Assembly: GCA_964035795.1 (NCBI GenBank)
Contig: OZ038325.1
Span: 6,941,607 to 7,005,606, forward strand
Direction: 5' to 3'
DNA from: Pterobdella sp. o SKG-2022
Lineage: Eukaryota > Annelida > Clitellata > Hirudinida > Piscicolidae
Length of the DNA stretch: 64,000 nucleotides
Below, piece after piece: positions 1 to 21,600 of this stretch (position 1 is the stretch's first letter; each line of letters opens with the position of its first letter). A program made the translations under genes and the position numbers. Below the pieces are notes generated by a model. The model made no database searches. It was not told where the DNA came from and worked only from the letters and a program-made list of their open reading frames with translations.

Positions 1-1130
<1,130 letters not shown>

Positions 1131-1243
1131 ATCCTTCAACTACTTTACTTTCTTCGACCACTACATTTACTTCAACTACCACATCTCCTTCAAGCACTTC
1201 AATCTTCTTAACCACTACATCTCCTTCGACTGCCTCAATCTCC

Positions 1244-2422
1244 TTGACCACTACATCTCCTTCAACTAACTCTTCATCCCATGCAATAACTCCACTCCTT
1301 TCAACTACTCCATCTTCTTCATCAAGCTCAACTTCAACAACTATGACCACTTCTCCAACTTCATCCACAAGCATGGCATCATTTTCAACTTCTCCATCTC
1401 TTGCTTCTACAACAACTACTTCATCTCTTAGTTTAATTAATAATTTTCCATCATTAATTTCACTAGAATCATTCTTACCAATCAATTCAATCACATATAC
1501 TCTTACTTCTAACTCACCTCAACCTACTTACAGCACTATTGTTAAGTCAAAAAACAAGCACACTCTTTCTTCTCCACCCACTAACAAAATCTCACACTCA
1601 TTCCCCCCCAACCAACATATAAACCATCCTATCAAGAAAACTCCACCTATAATTAAATATTTGACTAAAATTACTTCCACCACAGGTGAGACTCCAAGTG
1701 AGCTCTGCAGAAGATTGGTTTCATCCATTAACCTTTCTAAACAGACCTTTAAGTCTTATCCCAAGCATGTTCGTGAGTCTACTGATGCCGTTGTCTGGGA
1801 AGCTGACTCTGCTGATTTGCTCAAAGATGCCAAACTTTTTCTTTCCTCTCTTCCCAACATCCGCTTCCATGACCCAATTCTTTTAAACCCAACAATCACT
1901 GTTCTGGGTCTACCGACATGGGTTTCGGATAAAGAGCTGGAGACCTCTCTCAATCTTCTTTTTCCATCTGCTCATCCCAGCGCTCTCCGTGCCTTCAGAC
2001 AGAGGCCTAACGCACGAAATCCTTCTACCCGTGATTGGCTTATCCAAGTTCCAAGCACTGTTTTTCCCACGCTGATCAAGTCCAAGAATATACATCTCCC
2101 TTTTGGTAGATTTTCTTTCCACTCCCGTATTCACCCTACTAGATGTCTGAATTGCCAGACTTATGGCCATAATATATCTAAATGCCACAACCCTAGAGTA
2201 TGTGAGCACTGTGGCAAAGACCATCCGTCTGACAACTGTTCTAGATTTTCTCCTCCCTTCTGTGTTCCTTGCTTTAAATCAAATCGCCCTTGTCATGACC
2301 ATGTCACCACATCCTCTTCTTGCCGGTGTATAAGCAACAAGTGCGACTTAAGATGGGGCTTACGGCCTGGCAATGAAGGCCTGCCTTACTCATGCACCCT
2401 CAAAATCCATCTCTTTCTGTAA
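1244..2422 (+). CDS. LINE ORF1: Ser/Thr-rich protein with CCHC zinc knuckles
   Basis: ORF1-type nucleic-acid-binding protein of a non-LTR retrotransposon, expected to coat the element RNA. The N-terminal ~70 residues are almost only Ser/Thr/Pro. A middle region with RRM-like character (ITVLGLPTW near residue 218 to FGRFSFHSR near 291) precedes zinc knuckles: CLNCQTYGHNISKC (C-x2-C-x4-H-x4-C), CEHCGKDHPSDNC, and a third Cys/His cluster CVPCFKSNRPCHDH. The frame is open upstream through the whole (ATC)n array. 1244 is a TTG, and the first in-frame ATG is at 1343 (MTTSPTSS), the more likely start unless translation begins further up. The last 31 bp overlap the start of ORF2 in another frame, as in many LINEs. 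The composition change from repeat-like Ser/Thr to normal protein is gradual, so part of the N-terminus may be captured microsatellite. Confidence 0.85.
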   Translation: MTTTSPSTNSSSHAITPLLSTTPSSSSSSTSTTMTTSPTSSTSMASFSTSPSLASTTTTSSLSLINNFPSLISLESFLPINSITYTLTSNSPQPTYSTIVKSKNKHTLSSPPTNKISHSFPPNQHINHPIKKTPPIIKYLTKITSTTGETPSELCRRLVSSINLSKQTFKSYPKHVRESTDAVVWEADSADLLKDAKLFLSSLPNIRFHDPILLNPTITVLGLPTWVSDKELETSLNLLFPSAHPSALRAFRQRPNARNPSTRDWLIQVPSTVFPTLIKSKNIHLPFGRFSFHSRIHPTRCLNCQTYGHNISKCHNPRVCEHCGKDHPSDNCSRFSPPFCVPCFKSNRPCHDHVTTSSSCRCISNKCDLRWGLRPGNEGLPYSCTLKIHLFL

Positions 2423-5253
2423 AGTTTGGCCTTCTCAATCCCCGTTCCACTCGCAACAAATCCACTCTTATCCTGGACGCGATCTCCACTCACTGTTTCG
2501 ATATCCTTGCACTGACTGAAACGTGGATCCCGAAAGATGCCGACAATGTCACAAAATACGACATTGTTCCCCCAGGTTACCATGTTCTACATTCTCATCG
2601 TTCTAGTGGAAAGCGCGGTGGTGGTATTTCTTTGATTTCCTCCAACTCCGTTAAACTGACACTTGTAAAATCTGAAATACACTTTTCCTTTGAAGCATTA
2701 ACTGCCCAAGCCTCTTTCCTAACACGTTCCTTAACCATTTCTGTTATTTACCGCCCCCCTAACTCAAGTAATTTTATTCGTGAACTCACAGCTCATCTTT
2801 ATTTTCTTTCTTCGACATTCAATCATTTCATAATGGCTGGAGATTTTAATACCCCCAATTGTCATCATCTTGATAATCCCCTTAATATTCTTTTGCGAGA
2901 GCACGGTTTGACGCAGCATATTAACTTTCCAACTCACAGGCTTGAAAATACTCTCGATCTTGTTATCACACCGGCTTCTCTCTCTCATCTTATTTCTGAC
3001 CCTGTCAGCGAAATTTTTGAATCTGATCATTTCCTTATTTCGTGCCGTCTTAACCTCGTACGGCCCCACCTTTCACCTCATCGTGTCACTTCTCGGTCTT
3101 TCAGGAATCTCAACTTGGCCGGCTTTGGAAAGGATGTCAATTTTATAAGCGATTTACTTATTAATTTTCCAATCTCTAAGGTTGATGACTTTGTTAGTTC
3201 CATGGACAAATTGTTTCTTTCGCTGATGGATTCTCATGCTCCTTTACGCAGTCATACTTTTTGCCCCAGCTTGCATTCACACTTTCATCTGTCTAAAAAT
3301 GCTCTCTCTGCCAAACGCCGAAGAAGGAAAATCGAGAGACAGATATCCAGTCTCCGAAAGCTTTGCGTGAAAGTCCCTGATGATCTTTTACAAAAATTCC
3401 GTATTTCACGTAAACTCGCCCGCGCCGCCATTAACAAGTCACGTGCTGATTATCTTAATCTGTCGCTATCTTCAGCGACACCTAACTCCAAAGCCTTTTG
3501 GAAAACGGCGAACTCCTTACTTCACAGGTCTCCTCCACTTCCTCCCCGGACTCCTGCGGAATATGATCTTTTTGTTGAAAACTTTAGCACTTTTTTCAAG
3601 ACTAAGATTGAGTTGATTCATAGCTCGTTACCGATCACTAATCTTCCCCGTCAGCCTTCCTTAACTGACAGTGACCAATCAAATCTCTCATTTTTCTCAC
3701 CTCCTAGTGTTGACGAAATCATCAAATTGATCAATTCTCTCCCAAATAAATCCTCACCTTTAGATATAATTTATGTTTTCCTGCTGAAGCAGTTTTCCGG
3801 CATCTTCGCGTCTATTATATGCAAGCTTTCTGCTCTTTCCTTTTCACAGGGTATTTTTCCAACTTCATTCAAAACGGCGCAGATAACCCCTTTACTGAAA
3901 AAATATAACCTAGACCCCATGCAACCATCCAATTATCGTCCAATTTCAAACCTCAGCACCATCTCAAAAATTTTAGAAAGGGTTGTTCTCAAGAGATTAT
4001 CCTTTCATGTTTCTGTACTGCGTAACTTCAACCTTTTTCAGTCGGCGTATCGCTCTCATCACTCAACGGAAACTGCGCTTTTGTACATCACTGACAGCCT
4101 CCGCAATATCTGTGCTACCGGGTTTGCGGCCGTCTTAGTGTCTTTAGATATTTCAGCAGCTTTTGACACCATTAATCATCCAAATATGCTGCATATCCTT
4201 GAAGACTACTTACACATTTCTGGCATCGCTTTATCCTGGTTTCAGTCCTATCTCTCCGAACGCAAGCAATTTGTTAAAATAAGCTGCTCTTCTTCTACCC
4301 CTGTCTCCCTTTGTTTTGGTGTTCCTCAAGGTTCTGTTCTTGGGCCCATACTCTTTTCTCTTTATACTTCTCCTATTAGCGAGATCATACAGAAGCACGA
4401 CGTTCTATATCATCAGTTTGCTGATGATATTACTCTCTTTACAGGCGCCTCTTACCTTGATCCTCATCCCAGCCTCACTAAGATGTCTGAATGCATCACT
4501 GAGCTCAATCTTTGGTTTTCTAACAATCACCTCATGTTGAATCCTAACAAAAGCGAAGTGATGTTTGTTGGCAGTCCCATTCTACTTTCCAAATCCAATC
4601 TTCCCACTGAAGTAATCTTTGACGGCACTACTCTTTCCGTAACGTCCAAACTGAAGATACTAGGTGTAGCTCTTGATTCTAGACTCAACTTTACACACTT
4701 TGTCTCTCAGATCATACAAGCATCCAACTTTCATCTCCATGCGATCAGACAGGCATTCAAGTTCCTACCCTTTGACACTGCCGTTGCTCTGATCATCTCT
4801 TAAGTTCTTTCAAGGATTGATTACTGTAACTCTCTTCTTTTTCGACTCCCGAACTGTCTTATTTCTAAGTTGCAATCTCTCCAAAATCGTGCTGCTAAAA
4901 CCGCTCTTCAAGCCGACTACTATTCTTCATCTCACACTTGTCTCGATCGCCTTCATTGGCTGCCGGTCGTACTAAGAGCCCAGTTCAAGTTGCTATGGCT
5001 CACCGCTAAAACCTTATATTTTAATCAGCCGGCTTATTTATATGACCGTCTTTCCATTAGACAGACTCCTGAGTCTCTCAGGTCTTCCAACTCTGGTTTA
5101 TGGCTACATCAGCCTGTCTCTTCTAACCCTTTTTTACATCGCTCCTTCTCGCATATCGCCCCTCACTTATGGAACTCTCTTCCACTTAATGTCCGTCTTT
5201 CACCTTCTCTTAAAGTTTTTCGCAAGCGTTTAAAGACGCATCTTTATAGCTAA
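2392..5253 (+). pseudogene. LINE ORF2: endonuclease plus reverse transcriptase, one in-frame stop
   Basis: The start ATG at 2392 overlaps ORF1. The AP-like endonuclease comes first: LTETWI (catalytic Glu), YRPPNSSN, AGDFNTP, LDLVIT and SDHFLIS. The reverse transcriptase follows: NYRPISNLSTISKILE, SLDISAAFDTINH (motif A), GVPQGSVLGPILF (motif B), the FADD box in YHQFADDITLF (motif C) and LKILGVALDS (motif E). Reading stops at TAA 4801-4803, but the same frame continues to 5253 with SRIDYCNSLL, LHWLPVVLRAQFKLL and HLWNSLPL, the normal C-terminal region of CR1/L2-group ORF2. One substitution therefore accounts for the break. The length without the break (about 950 codons) is normal for the group. 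The EN and RT cores look intact; the C-terminal part is separated by the stop, so this copy is probably not autonomous. Confidence 0.92.
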
Positions 5254-5327
5254 ATTTCTCTCTCATAGCCCTTCTGATTAGAACAGCGCCTCTGCAGCAA
5301 ACCTAGTTTGCAAACTGTGCGCCCTAC

Positions 5328-5664
<337 letters not shown>

Positions 5665-5681
5665 CACCCTCCTTTTCATTT

Positions 5682-5840
5682 TATCATCATAACCCTTACC
5701 ACCATTACCATCACTCTCCATCATTATCATCATCACTCTCTCCATCATCCTTATCATCATCCCTCTCCACCATCATTATCATGATCTTTCATATCATCAT
5801 TATCCTCATCATCATCATCTCTTCTTTTTCTTCTTCATCG
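5682..5840. repeat. Degenerate CAT/ATC and TTC simple repeat
   Basis: A CATCATCATTAT-like degenerate array directly after the LINE tail, changing to TTCTTCTTC near 5820. It resembles an aged version of the (ATC)n array on the other side of the LINE. Confidence 0.8.
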
Positions 5841-5885
5841 TCTTCTTCAATAATAACAAGAATAATAAACAAACCACGTATTATT

Positions 5886-5891
5886 TTTATT
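5886..5891 (-). terminator. Candidate poly(A) signal of the minus-strand gene
   Basis: AATAAA on the minus strand, about 90 bp after the proposed stop at 5977-5979. Several AATAAA-like strings occur in this AT-rich DNA, so it is supported by position only. Confidence 0.35.
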
Positions 5892-5976
5892 ATTCATCTT
5901 ATTGTTATAAACAAATAAAGACTCTCGCATTAAGGCCATAAGATATAAACATTCCAGTATTTAGCTCTTAATACTT

Positions 5977-15109
<9,133 letters not shown>

Positions 15110-15289
15110 CTGAAATCAATGTGGAGTTGTGATAGTCGTACGCATATATCTGGAATATGACGTCGGTGGTGTACAATATGACGTGCATTGGAGCTGTTTT
15201 GTGATAGAGTATGGTGGTCGTACAGTTTGGTGAAGTTGGGTTTGCAGTTTGATGAGGTATGATAAGGTTCATGGTGGTAGTGTGCCGTT

Positions 15290-15600
15290 TAGGATGGTAG
15301 AGAGGGTTTTCTAGTGGTTGGGTGCAGTGTATTGATGTGAAGTTAAGTGAGGTTAGGTAAGAAATAGTGTTATGGGGTGTGATGAAGTGTGGTGTGGTGT
15401 AGTGGGTTGTGATGTGGTGAAGTGTGGTGTAGTGTGTTGTGATGTGGTGAGGTGTGATGTGATGTGGTGAGGTGTTGATTTGTAGGATGTGAAGCAGTGT
15501 GTTGTGTTATATATTATGGTTTGTATGGTGTGGTGTGTGATGATGTGACGTGCTATGAAATGTGATACTGCCTTGTGATGTGGTGTGTCATGGCAGTTTT
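15290..15600. repeat. GT-rich minisatellite (GTGATGTGGTG-like, period near 30 bp)
   Basis: Repeated GTGTGGTGTAGTGNGTTGTGATGTGGTGA-type units, degenerate, GT-rich on plus and AC-rich on minus. It lies between the divergent minus-strand gene and PTP gene. On minus it precedes the acceptor of the proposed exon 15050-15109. Confidence 0.8.
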
Positions 15601-15649
15601 CATTGGAAATGACGATGCTACACGGATGACTGATCAGAAAAGGTAAATT

Positions 15650-15806
15650 AGAATTTTATAGCGCGTAGCTTAAAGCTTTCACTCAAAATTAAATTTATTG
15701 CAAACAAATTTGTGGAACAGGTACTAAACGTCAGTCCGACACAGGGTCGAACCCGGTATTTTTATGTAATTAGTCCAATGCTCAACCAACTAAGCTATAA
15801 ATGTCA
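15650..15806 (-). mobile_element. tRNA-derived SINE remnant
   Basis: On the minus strand there is a full pol III A box (TAGCTTAGTTGG, plus 15786-15797) and, about 40 bp on, a near-perfect B box (GGTTCGACCC, plus 15744-15754), as in tRNA-derived SINEs. The anticodon, T-arm and acceptor stems do not pair well, so it is not a working tRNA gene. The sequence after the B box (to about 15650) would be the tRNA-unrelated part. The boundaries are uncertain; AAATTTA on both sides is a possible but weak target duplication. Confidence 0.6.
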
Positions 15807-16194
15807 AATTTAATGGTTTCAAATTAGAATTTTCAAACATTTCACAGTTGTAATTCAGTTCAAACTTTGTTGTCATGTATTTGATTAGAAATAGATGGGA
15901 AATCTGGTTTGAAGCCTGTCAATCAAAAATTGATCCCTGAATTAAACTTGGTTTGAAGTTGAGTAAAATTTTTTCAGAGTTTCATTTTCAAAATCAAAAT
16001 TTTTTGATGCTTAATGAAAAAAAATTCTTTTGAAGAGTATCTCAAAAATTGGCTTTTAGAGCGACCATGTTTTCGTACATTTAAATTTTTAATTCGATTA
16101 CTTATTTGGTCCTCTCTAAAATAGAGTTTCGTGGCAACTTTTACACTATTTTCATTTAAAATTGAAATTATGTTGGAGTAAATTGATTTCGACA

Positions 16195-19100
16195 ATGTTA
16201 AATATAGAGGAAGAATTTAAACTTTTTGAAAAATATAATTGCTGGGATCAAGTTTATGAAGTGAACAAATTTTCAACTTTTTTTGAGCTAAAAATTTGTT
16301 TGAAGTTATATTATTCTATTCAAATTTTATTTGCATAAATTTTATAATGTTACTTTATGCACAACTTTTTAAACAACTGAAAAATCCTACAATATTAAAC
16401 TTTTCATAATCTTTACCATCACATCAACTACTCAGTATTCACACTATTTTTTCAACAACCACTCACAAACTTCCCAACAAACAAACCATCCACAGAAAAT
16501 AGTGGTAGAGAGTGAAGCTAGATATGAATTCAGTAGCTCGGATGCTCGTAAATCCAACTTCAGAGATCGCAACAGATACCGGGATGTTATTCCATGTAAA
16601 ATCCTTTCAGCTCCACTCACGCATTCATTTCATATTCACATACAACCCACCAACACACCCTTCTAGACAAACATCTTCACATAATGATAAATAAATGAGA
16701 ATCTTCCAAACACACATACCTAAAAACATAAACTCACACACAGACAACCACAGTAGAATCAAACTACCAATTGTTGACTATATCAATGCCAGTCATGTGT
16801 TGGTACCCGAGAACAATGAGAAGTATATTTTGACTCAGGTCTTAGAGGCTTTGGGTCATTAGCTAATGGAATATTTAGTTTTAACAATAATTATAATTGA
16901 TAATATTAGTAATAATACTGATAATAGTAGTAATGATAATGAAGATTTTTATAATAGTAATAAAAACTATATTCATTACAGTAATAATAAAGATAATTAT
17001 TCTAGTGATACTAATGATTTTTATAACAGTAGTTATAATAATATTGATAATATTACATTTTATAAAAATTCTTTCATAAATAATAATACTATTGATAATA
17101 ATAAAATCATTAATAATAATTATAAGGTTGTAAAATATAAAAAATATTCAGTTGGTTTTATTATAATTTGATTTATAGTTCTAGGGCAGTGGTTTTTCAA
17201 ATAATGGAATGCTAAAATAACATCAAAACAAAAAAATCAATACTAATAATATAATAATAATAATAACTATAAAAATAATAATCAGGCACCTATGGCTAAC
17301 ACAATCTCACACTTCTGGTTGATGGTGTGGACTGAAGATTGTGGTATCATTATCATGCTGTCAAAAAATATAGAGAATAAAATGGTGGGATTTGTTCTGT
17401 TGGTGATGTGTTTTAATGTTTTGGGGGCGTGTGATTCTTGTGTTGGGATATGTTTTCGGCATTTAAGTGCGTCAGTGTCATGTTTTGTAAGTTGTTTTGT
17501 CGTTTTTTTTTATTCAAACATTTTTCCACAATCATCTCTTGTCATTCAACTTCCTACTACCCTTCCCACATGCCACCAGATCAAGGGAGACCCTTATCAT
17601 CCTGGTGATACTGATATGCTTTTCTTAGATTCCAATGGTGGGAGATACGTTGGGTGGTGATGGGGTTTTTTTTTGGGTATTCGAGGGTTTTTTTCATTGA
17701 TAGGGCTTCTGTATGTGTTTGAATAAAAAATTTTTTGGCTGGTGGTGTTGATAATAACAATGATGATGGAAGTTATGTGAAGAAAAATCACTTGAGATAA
17801 ACCAATACCAACAAAAATGCACATAACTATACAAAAAAATACCCAAAAACCCATACCAAAACACAAGTATCATAATCATCACCAATAAATCACTCGACAC
17901 ACAAAATCAATTACAAACCTCACGTGATTGAAGGAGTTTTAAACCTGGAAGATGTGTCATTAAAGATCTCACTCACCTCAACATTCCATCGCCCCTACTT
18001 CAAATTCCACACCTTCCTCATCACCAACACCTCGGTTAGTTGCTAAGTGGGCTATTATTTTTTCAATTTTCCATTGTTTTTCATTGGTTCCCAATCTTCA
18101 GATTATTGTCTGTTTTTATTATTGTTTAAACAGTTCATGCACCACATAAAAAACAACTTATAAACCGATTCAAATCATACTCATTTGTTGAATGAATAAA
18201 ACAAACCCTTTTTTAAGTCAAACTCACAATATTAAATATATAAACTTCCCACAAAATATCATAAAAGCCATGTAACCTACCAACCAAATCAAACTCCACC
18301 TTCCTCTTTACCACTCAAATCTCATGCCAACAGACAAACGAATCTCGAACAGTGAACCACCTACAATACACCGAATGGCCCGACGCTGGCGTGCCCGAAG
18401 AGCCTGCAAACTTTTTGTCTTTCATGGAAGTGGCGGCCGCTGAAAGGACGGTCGGCAAACCGCCTCTGATTCACTGCAGCGCGGGAGTGGGCCGGAGTGG
18501 GAGCTACGTTTTGATTGAAACTTGTATCGCTATTGTAAGAAGTTTTTATTGTTATTCTTAATGATAATTGTTTCACTTTGATTCAATTTTGTTGGAATGT
18601 TATTGTGAAAATTTTTTTCTATCTTTAATGGCATCATTATGTTATTCATACTCTTATACTTATTGTTATAAAAGAAGCATTCTTTGTTTTCAATATAATT
18701 TATATAGTTGCTACTTTATTATTGTAGGCATTATAAATATTGCTTTGATTATTATCATTATTATCCATTTTTTTTCTACTTAATGTCACAAAGGGAAAGA
18801 AAAACATAGGTTCATTGAAGGTAATGGAAACATTGATTTCACTAAGGAGGTATAGGAGCCAGTTGGTGCAGGTAAGTGTGATGAGGTGGTGATGCGGTGT
18901 GGTGGTGTGGTGGAATGATGTGGGGTGTAGTGTGGTGTAATGGAAAATTAACGGTAGTTTGGTGAGGTGTGATAGAGTGGTGAGATCTCGGTTTAGTGTG
19001 GAGGAGTGAGTTTGATGTGATTTGATAGAGTGCTCTGGCATGATGTGATGCAGTGGAGGGCTTGCACGTGGTTTTATTTTTTGTTGTTTATTTTTCCACC

Positions 19101-20604
19101 GTTGTGAAAAAAATCTTCCACAAAAATACTCGATTGCTTGATCAAATGTTGCTATTTGCAGACAAAAGAGCAGTTGAGATTCTCATACTGGTGTGTTCTT
19201 GCCAAGCTTAAAGAAAAAAAGCTTCTTCCTTTGGTACGTTTTTATCGTTTTAATGTTTAATATACAAAAAGTTTATCTATATTTAGTTAAGATCAAATAA
19301 TAATATAAAAAAATTTTAAATAAAATCGAGAAACCGCATAAGATCAAAAAAATGAAAAAATTCGAATAATGTCAATCTTTTAAAGAAAAACAGCTAGCGA
19401 TTTTTTGAACCCCAGTGTCAAACCAATAAATAATTCATAGCTTTCTCATTCATCCATCAAAAGTAGTGTACATCGGAGTAAGTCATAATCAGGTTTCCCC
19501 AAATAGGGCGTTGCTTCATGTGTACCTAAACAATAATCATATACCCAGATACAAATCTTACACCACAAAATACCCAGCCTCGAAAACTTACCCATGCTGA
19601 AGAGATGAAATGCTTTAAAGAGTTGCAAATCGATGAAGACCCATCGTCATCGGCCTCATACTTCTACAAGCCGAATGAGAGTCGTAATAATAATGAAGAT
19701 TGGACCAGTGATAGTAGCGTGAAGGTAAGGAGGGGTAGGGGGGCAGGGTTAGAGAAATTTAGAATGAAAATTGTTTACGGTGGAGAATTTCGCTTGTGAT
19801 AAGTGTTGTTATTAAGTAATTTACATTTTTTTTATGAAGGTTTTATAAATAGTCAAAAAAGTTAAATAGGGTTTGAAGATCCCATTTCAATTATTACTAT
19901 CGTTAAGGTACCACCACTAACTACAAAACCATTTCTTTAACTCACACATCACTATCTCTAGAACCGCACCACACGCCATTCCCTATCGCGTGTCGTGCCG
20001 CACCAAGCATCCCTGGATGACCCCGGCCTTGTTTGGGCCTCCAATCAGCTGATATGCGGTGAGCCCGTTATTACTCCGGGTGAAGTTACCACTCCGGGAG
20101 CTCGTTGCAGTAGTAGTGGGTTAAAGAGTGAGTTGATAGTGGATGAGGAAGAGGAGAATAATTTCGCTGATGATGAGGTTGATGAGTGGTATGAAGAGGA
20201 TGAAGAAGATGATGATGTGGTCTTCAAATTTCAACATCTGTTAGTGCACTGTTTTTTTTTCCGAGTGTTTTTTTAAAAACAATCAAAATCAACACAACAC
20301 TCAAAACATCAACTTATACAAAACTCTAAAATAAAAATTCCATTAGCAAAACAACTACAAAATTTAAACCACATCAAAAAATCAACAAAATCTTCACGCC
20401 ACCAACAACCCTCTCAGACAAGTAAGACGTCGACCAATAGAAGAGCGCCAAAAACAGACCTGGCGTGACCTCTATACCATGAAGAACAGCCAATCATTGT
20501 ACGGAGTGACCCAATCAAGAATCAAACAGCCAATCAACATTGTTCTCATTGTCTTCGTCATTTCCATTACTATTTATTTCTTCTTCTTCCGCTCTTCAAT
20601 TTGA
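16195..20604 (+). CDS. PTPN1: Tail-anchored protein tyrosine phosphatase, PTP1B/TCPTP family
   Basis: Non-receptor tyrosine phosphatase, probably ER-anchored. Exons: 16195-16260, 16496-16595, 16744-16838, 17286-17384, 17580-17637, 17952-18034, 18334-18534, 18794-18871, 19162-19233, 19578-19724, 19962-20239, 20418-20604. All are GT-AG and phase-consistent, giving 487 aa (human PTP1B 435). Start MLNIEEEFKLFE matches the family N-terminus. Visible motifs: NRYRDVIP (pTyr loop), DYINAS, WPDAGVPE (general acid Asp about 184), HCSAGVGRSG (catalytic Cys 215, Arg 221, the same numbers as human PTP1B) and QTKEQLRFSY (Q-loop). The catalytic domain ends near residue 290. A tail with an acidic stretch (DEEEENNFADDEVDEW) and a basic patch (RRRPIEER) ends in a hydrophobic anchor (INIVLIVFVISITIYFFFF, residues 465-483) and RSSI, stop TGA. 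Several intron positions match human PTPN1. The exon 5 acceptor (17952) and exon 1 donor (GTGAAC) are the least certain. It could equally be called PTPN2 or Ptp61F, since invertebrates usually have a single pro-orthologue. Confidence 0.9.
18872..19040 (+). repeat. GT-rich minisatellite at an intron 5' end (PTP intron 8)
   Basis: Begins at the 5' splice site GTAAGT and continues as GGTGGTGATGCGGTGTGGTG-like units to about 19040, GT-rich on the sense strand. Same kind of sequence as at 15290-15600 and (reverse strand) 6540-6715 and 61984-62350. Confidence 0.75.
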
Positions 20605-21155
20605 ATTTCGCTACCTATGACCTCAACCGTTTTTTTCACTGTTTTTTTACAAGCTTGTTCATTTTTTTTCAAATATTGATTTTCATAATAATTTTTATTT
20701 GAGTTTTACATTTTAATTTTTATTAGTTTTCATTTACTTTTTAAATCACATTTAATTTGATATTTTTGATCACTTGTATCATCGCTACCCTATGCACCAA
20801 TCAAAAGTTCAAGCCATAATATCGTACAACACTACTCTCACTCTGTTAAATGGTGCATAATTTAACCTTCTAATGGGAAAGTATTACACAGATCAACTCT
20901 GACGTTCGGGCATGTGTTCAGGCTAATTGATGTAATTTATACTTGAAATTCATCGTCTTAAAGTGGTTGGGGTTTAATATCAATAAGCTGTTTAACAATT
21001 TGATTTAGGTCAACGTAAATATACTACTTGTTTGAATGGAAGCTTTTTTTGTTCCATATATTAGGTTTCAAATATTGTGTTTAATTTTAATCGCCAGATG
21101 TCGCACTTTCCACTTTTACAGCTCGCAATGAATTAAATAATTTCAAATTTATTTA

Positions 21156-21161
21156 AATAAA
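21156..21161 (+). terminator. Candidate poly(A) signal of the PTP gene
   Basis: First AATAAA on the plus strand after the stop codon (552 bp downstream) and followed within about 70 bp by GT-rich sequence (GATGGTGGTGATG). Plausible 3' end; not proven. Confidence 0.4.
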
Positions 21162-21214
21162 ATGAGCCAAACATTATTGATTATGGACAGACAATTCGTA
21201 AGTCAGTCTAAGTT

Positions 21215-21600
21215 GTGAAAAGATGATGGTGGTGATGAAAAGAGCAGATAAAAATGGTGATGAAGAAAACAAAGAAGAAGATGGTGGTGAAGAATAGGAA
21301 GTAGAAAAAAATGATTTAAAACAAATGGTTATGCTGATAGTAGAGGAAAAAAGAGGATAATGATGGCAATAAAAAAGATGGTGAGGATGATGATGTTGAA
21401 AATGGTGGTGAGAATGATTATGGTGAAGTTATATAAGTAACTAGAAATGGTAGAGTTGCTGAAAATGCTGCTAGCAATGTTAATGAAGATGATTAGGGTG
21501 AGGAATATGATAGTTGAAAAATGACGACGAAAAAAGATGAAAATAGATATGATGATAATGATCCAGTGATGATGCTAATGATTCAGAATCGTGAATAACA
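21215..21600. repeat. Degenerate GATGGTGA/GAAGAAGA repeat region
   Basis: GATGATGGTGGTGATGAAAA-type purine-rich degenerate repeats with stops in all frames. It lies in the intergenic space between the convergent PTP and ZFHX genes. Confidence 0.7.

Noticed and set aside
15737..15806. Functional tRNA gene
   Set aside because: A and B boxes are present, but the acceptor, anticodon and T stems do not pair, so a SINE remnant is the better reading.
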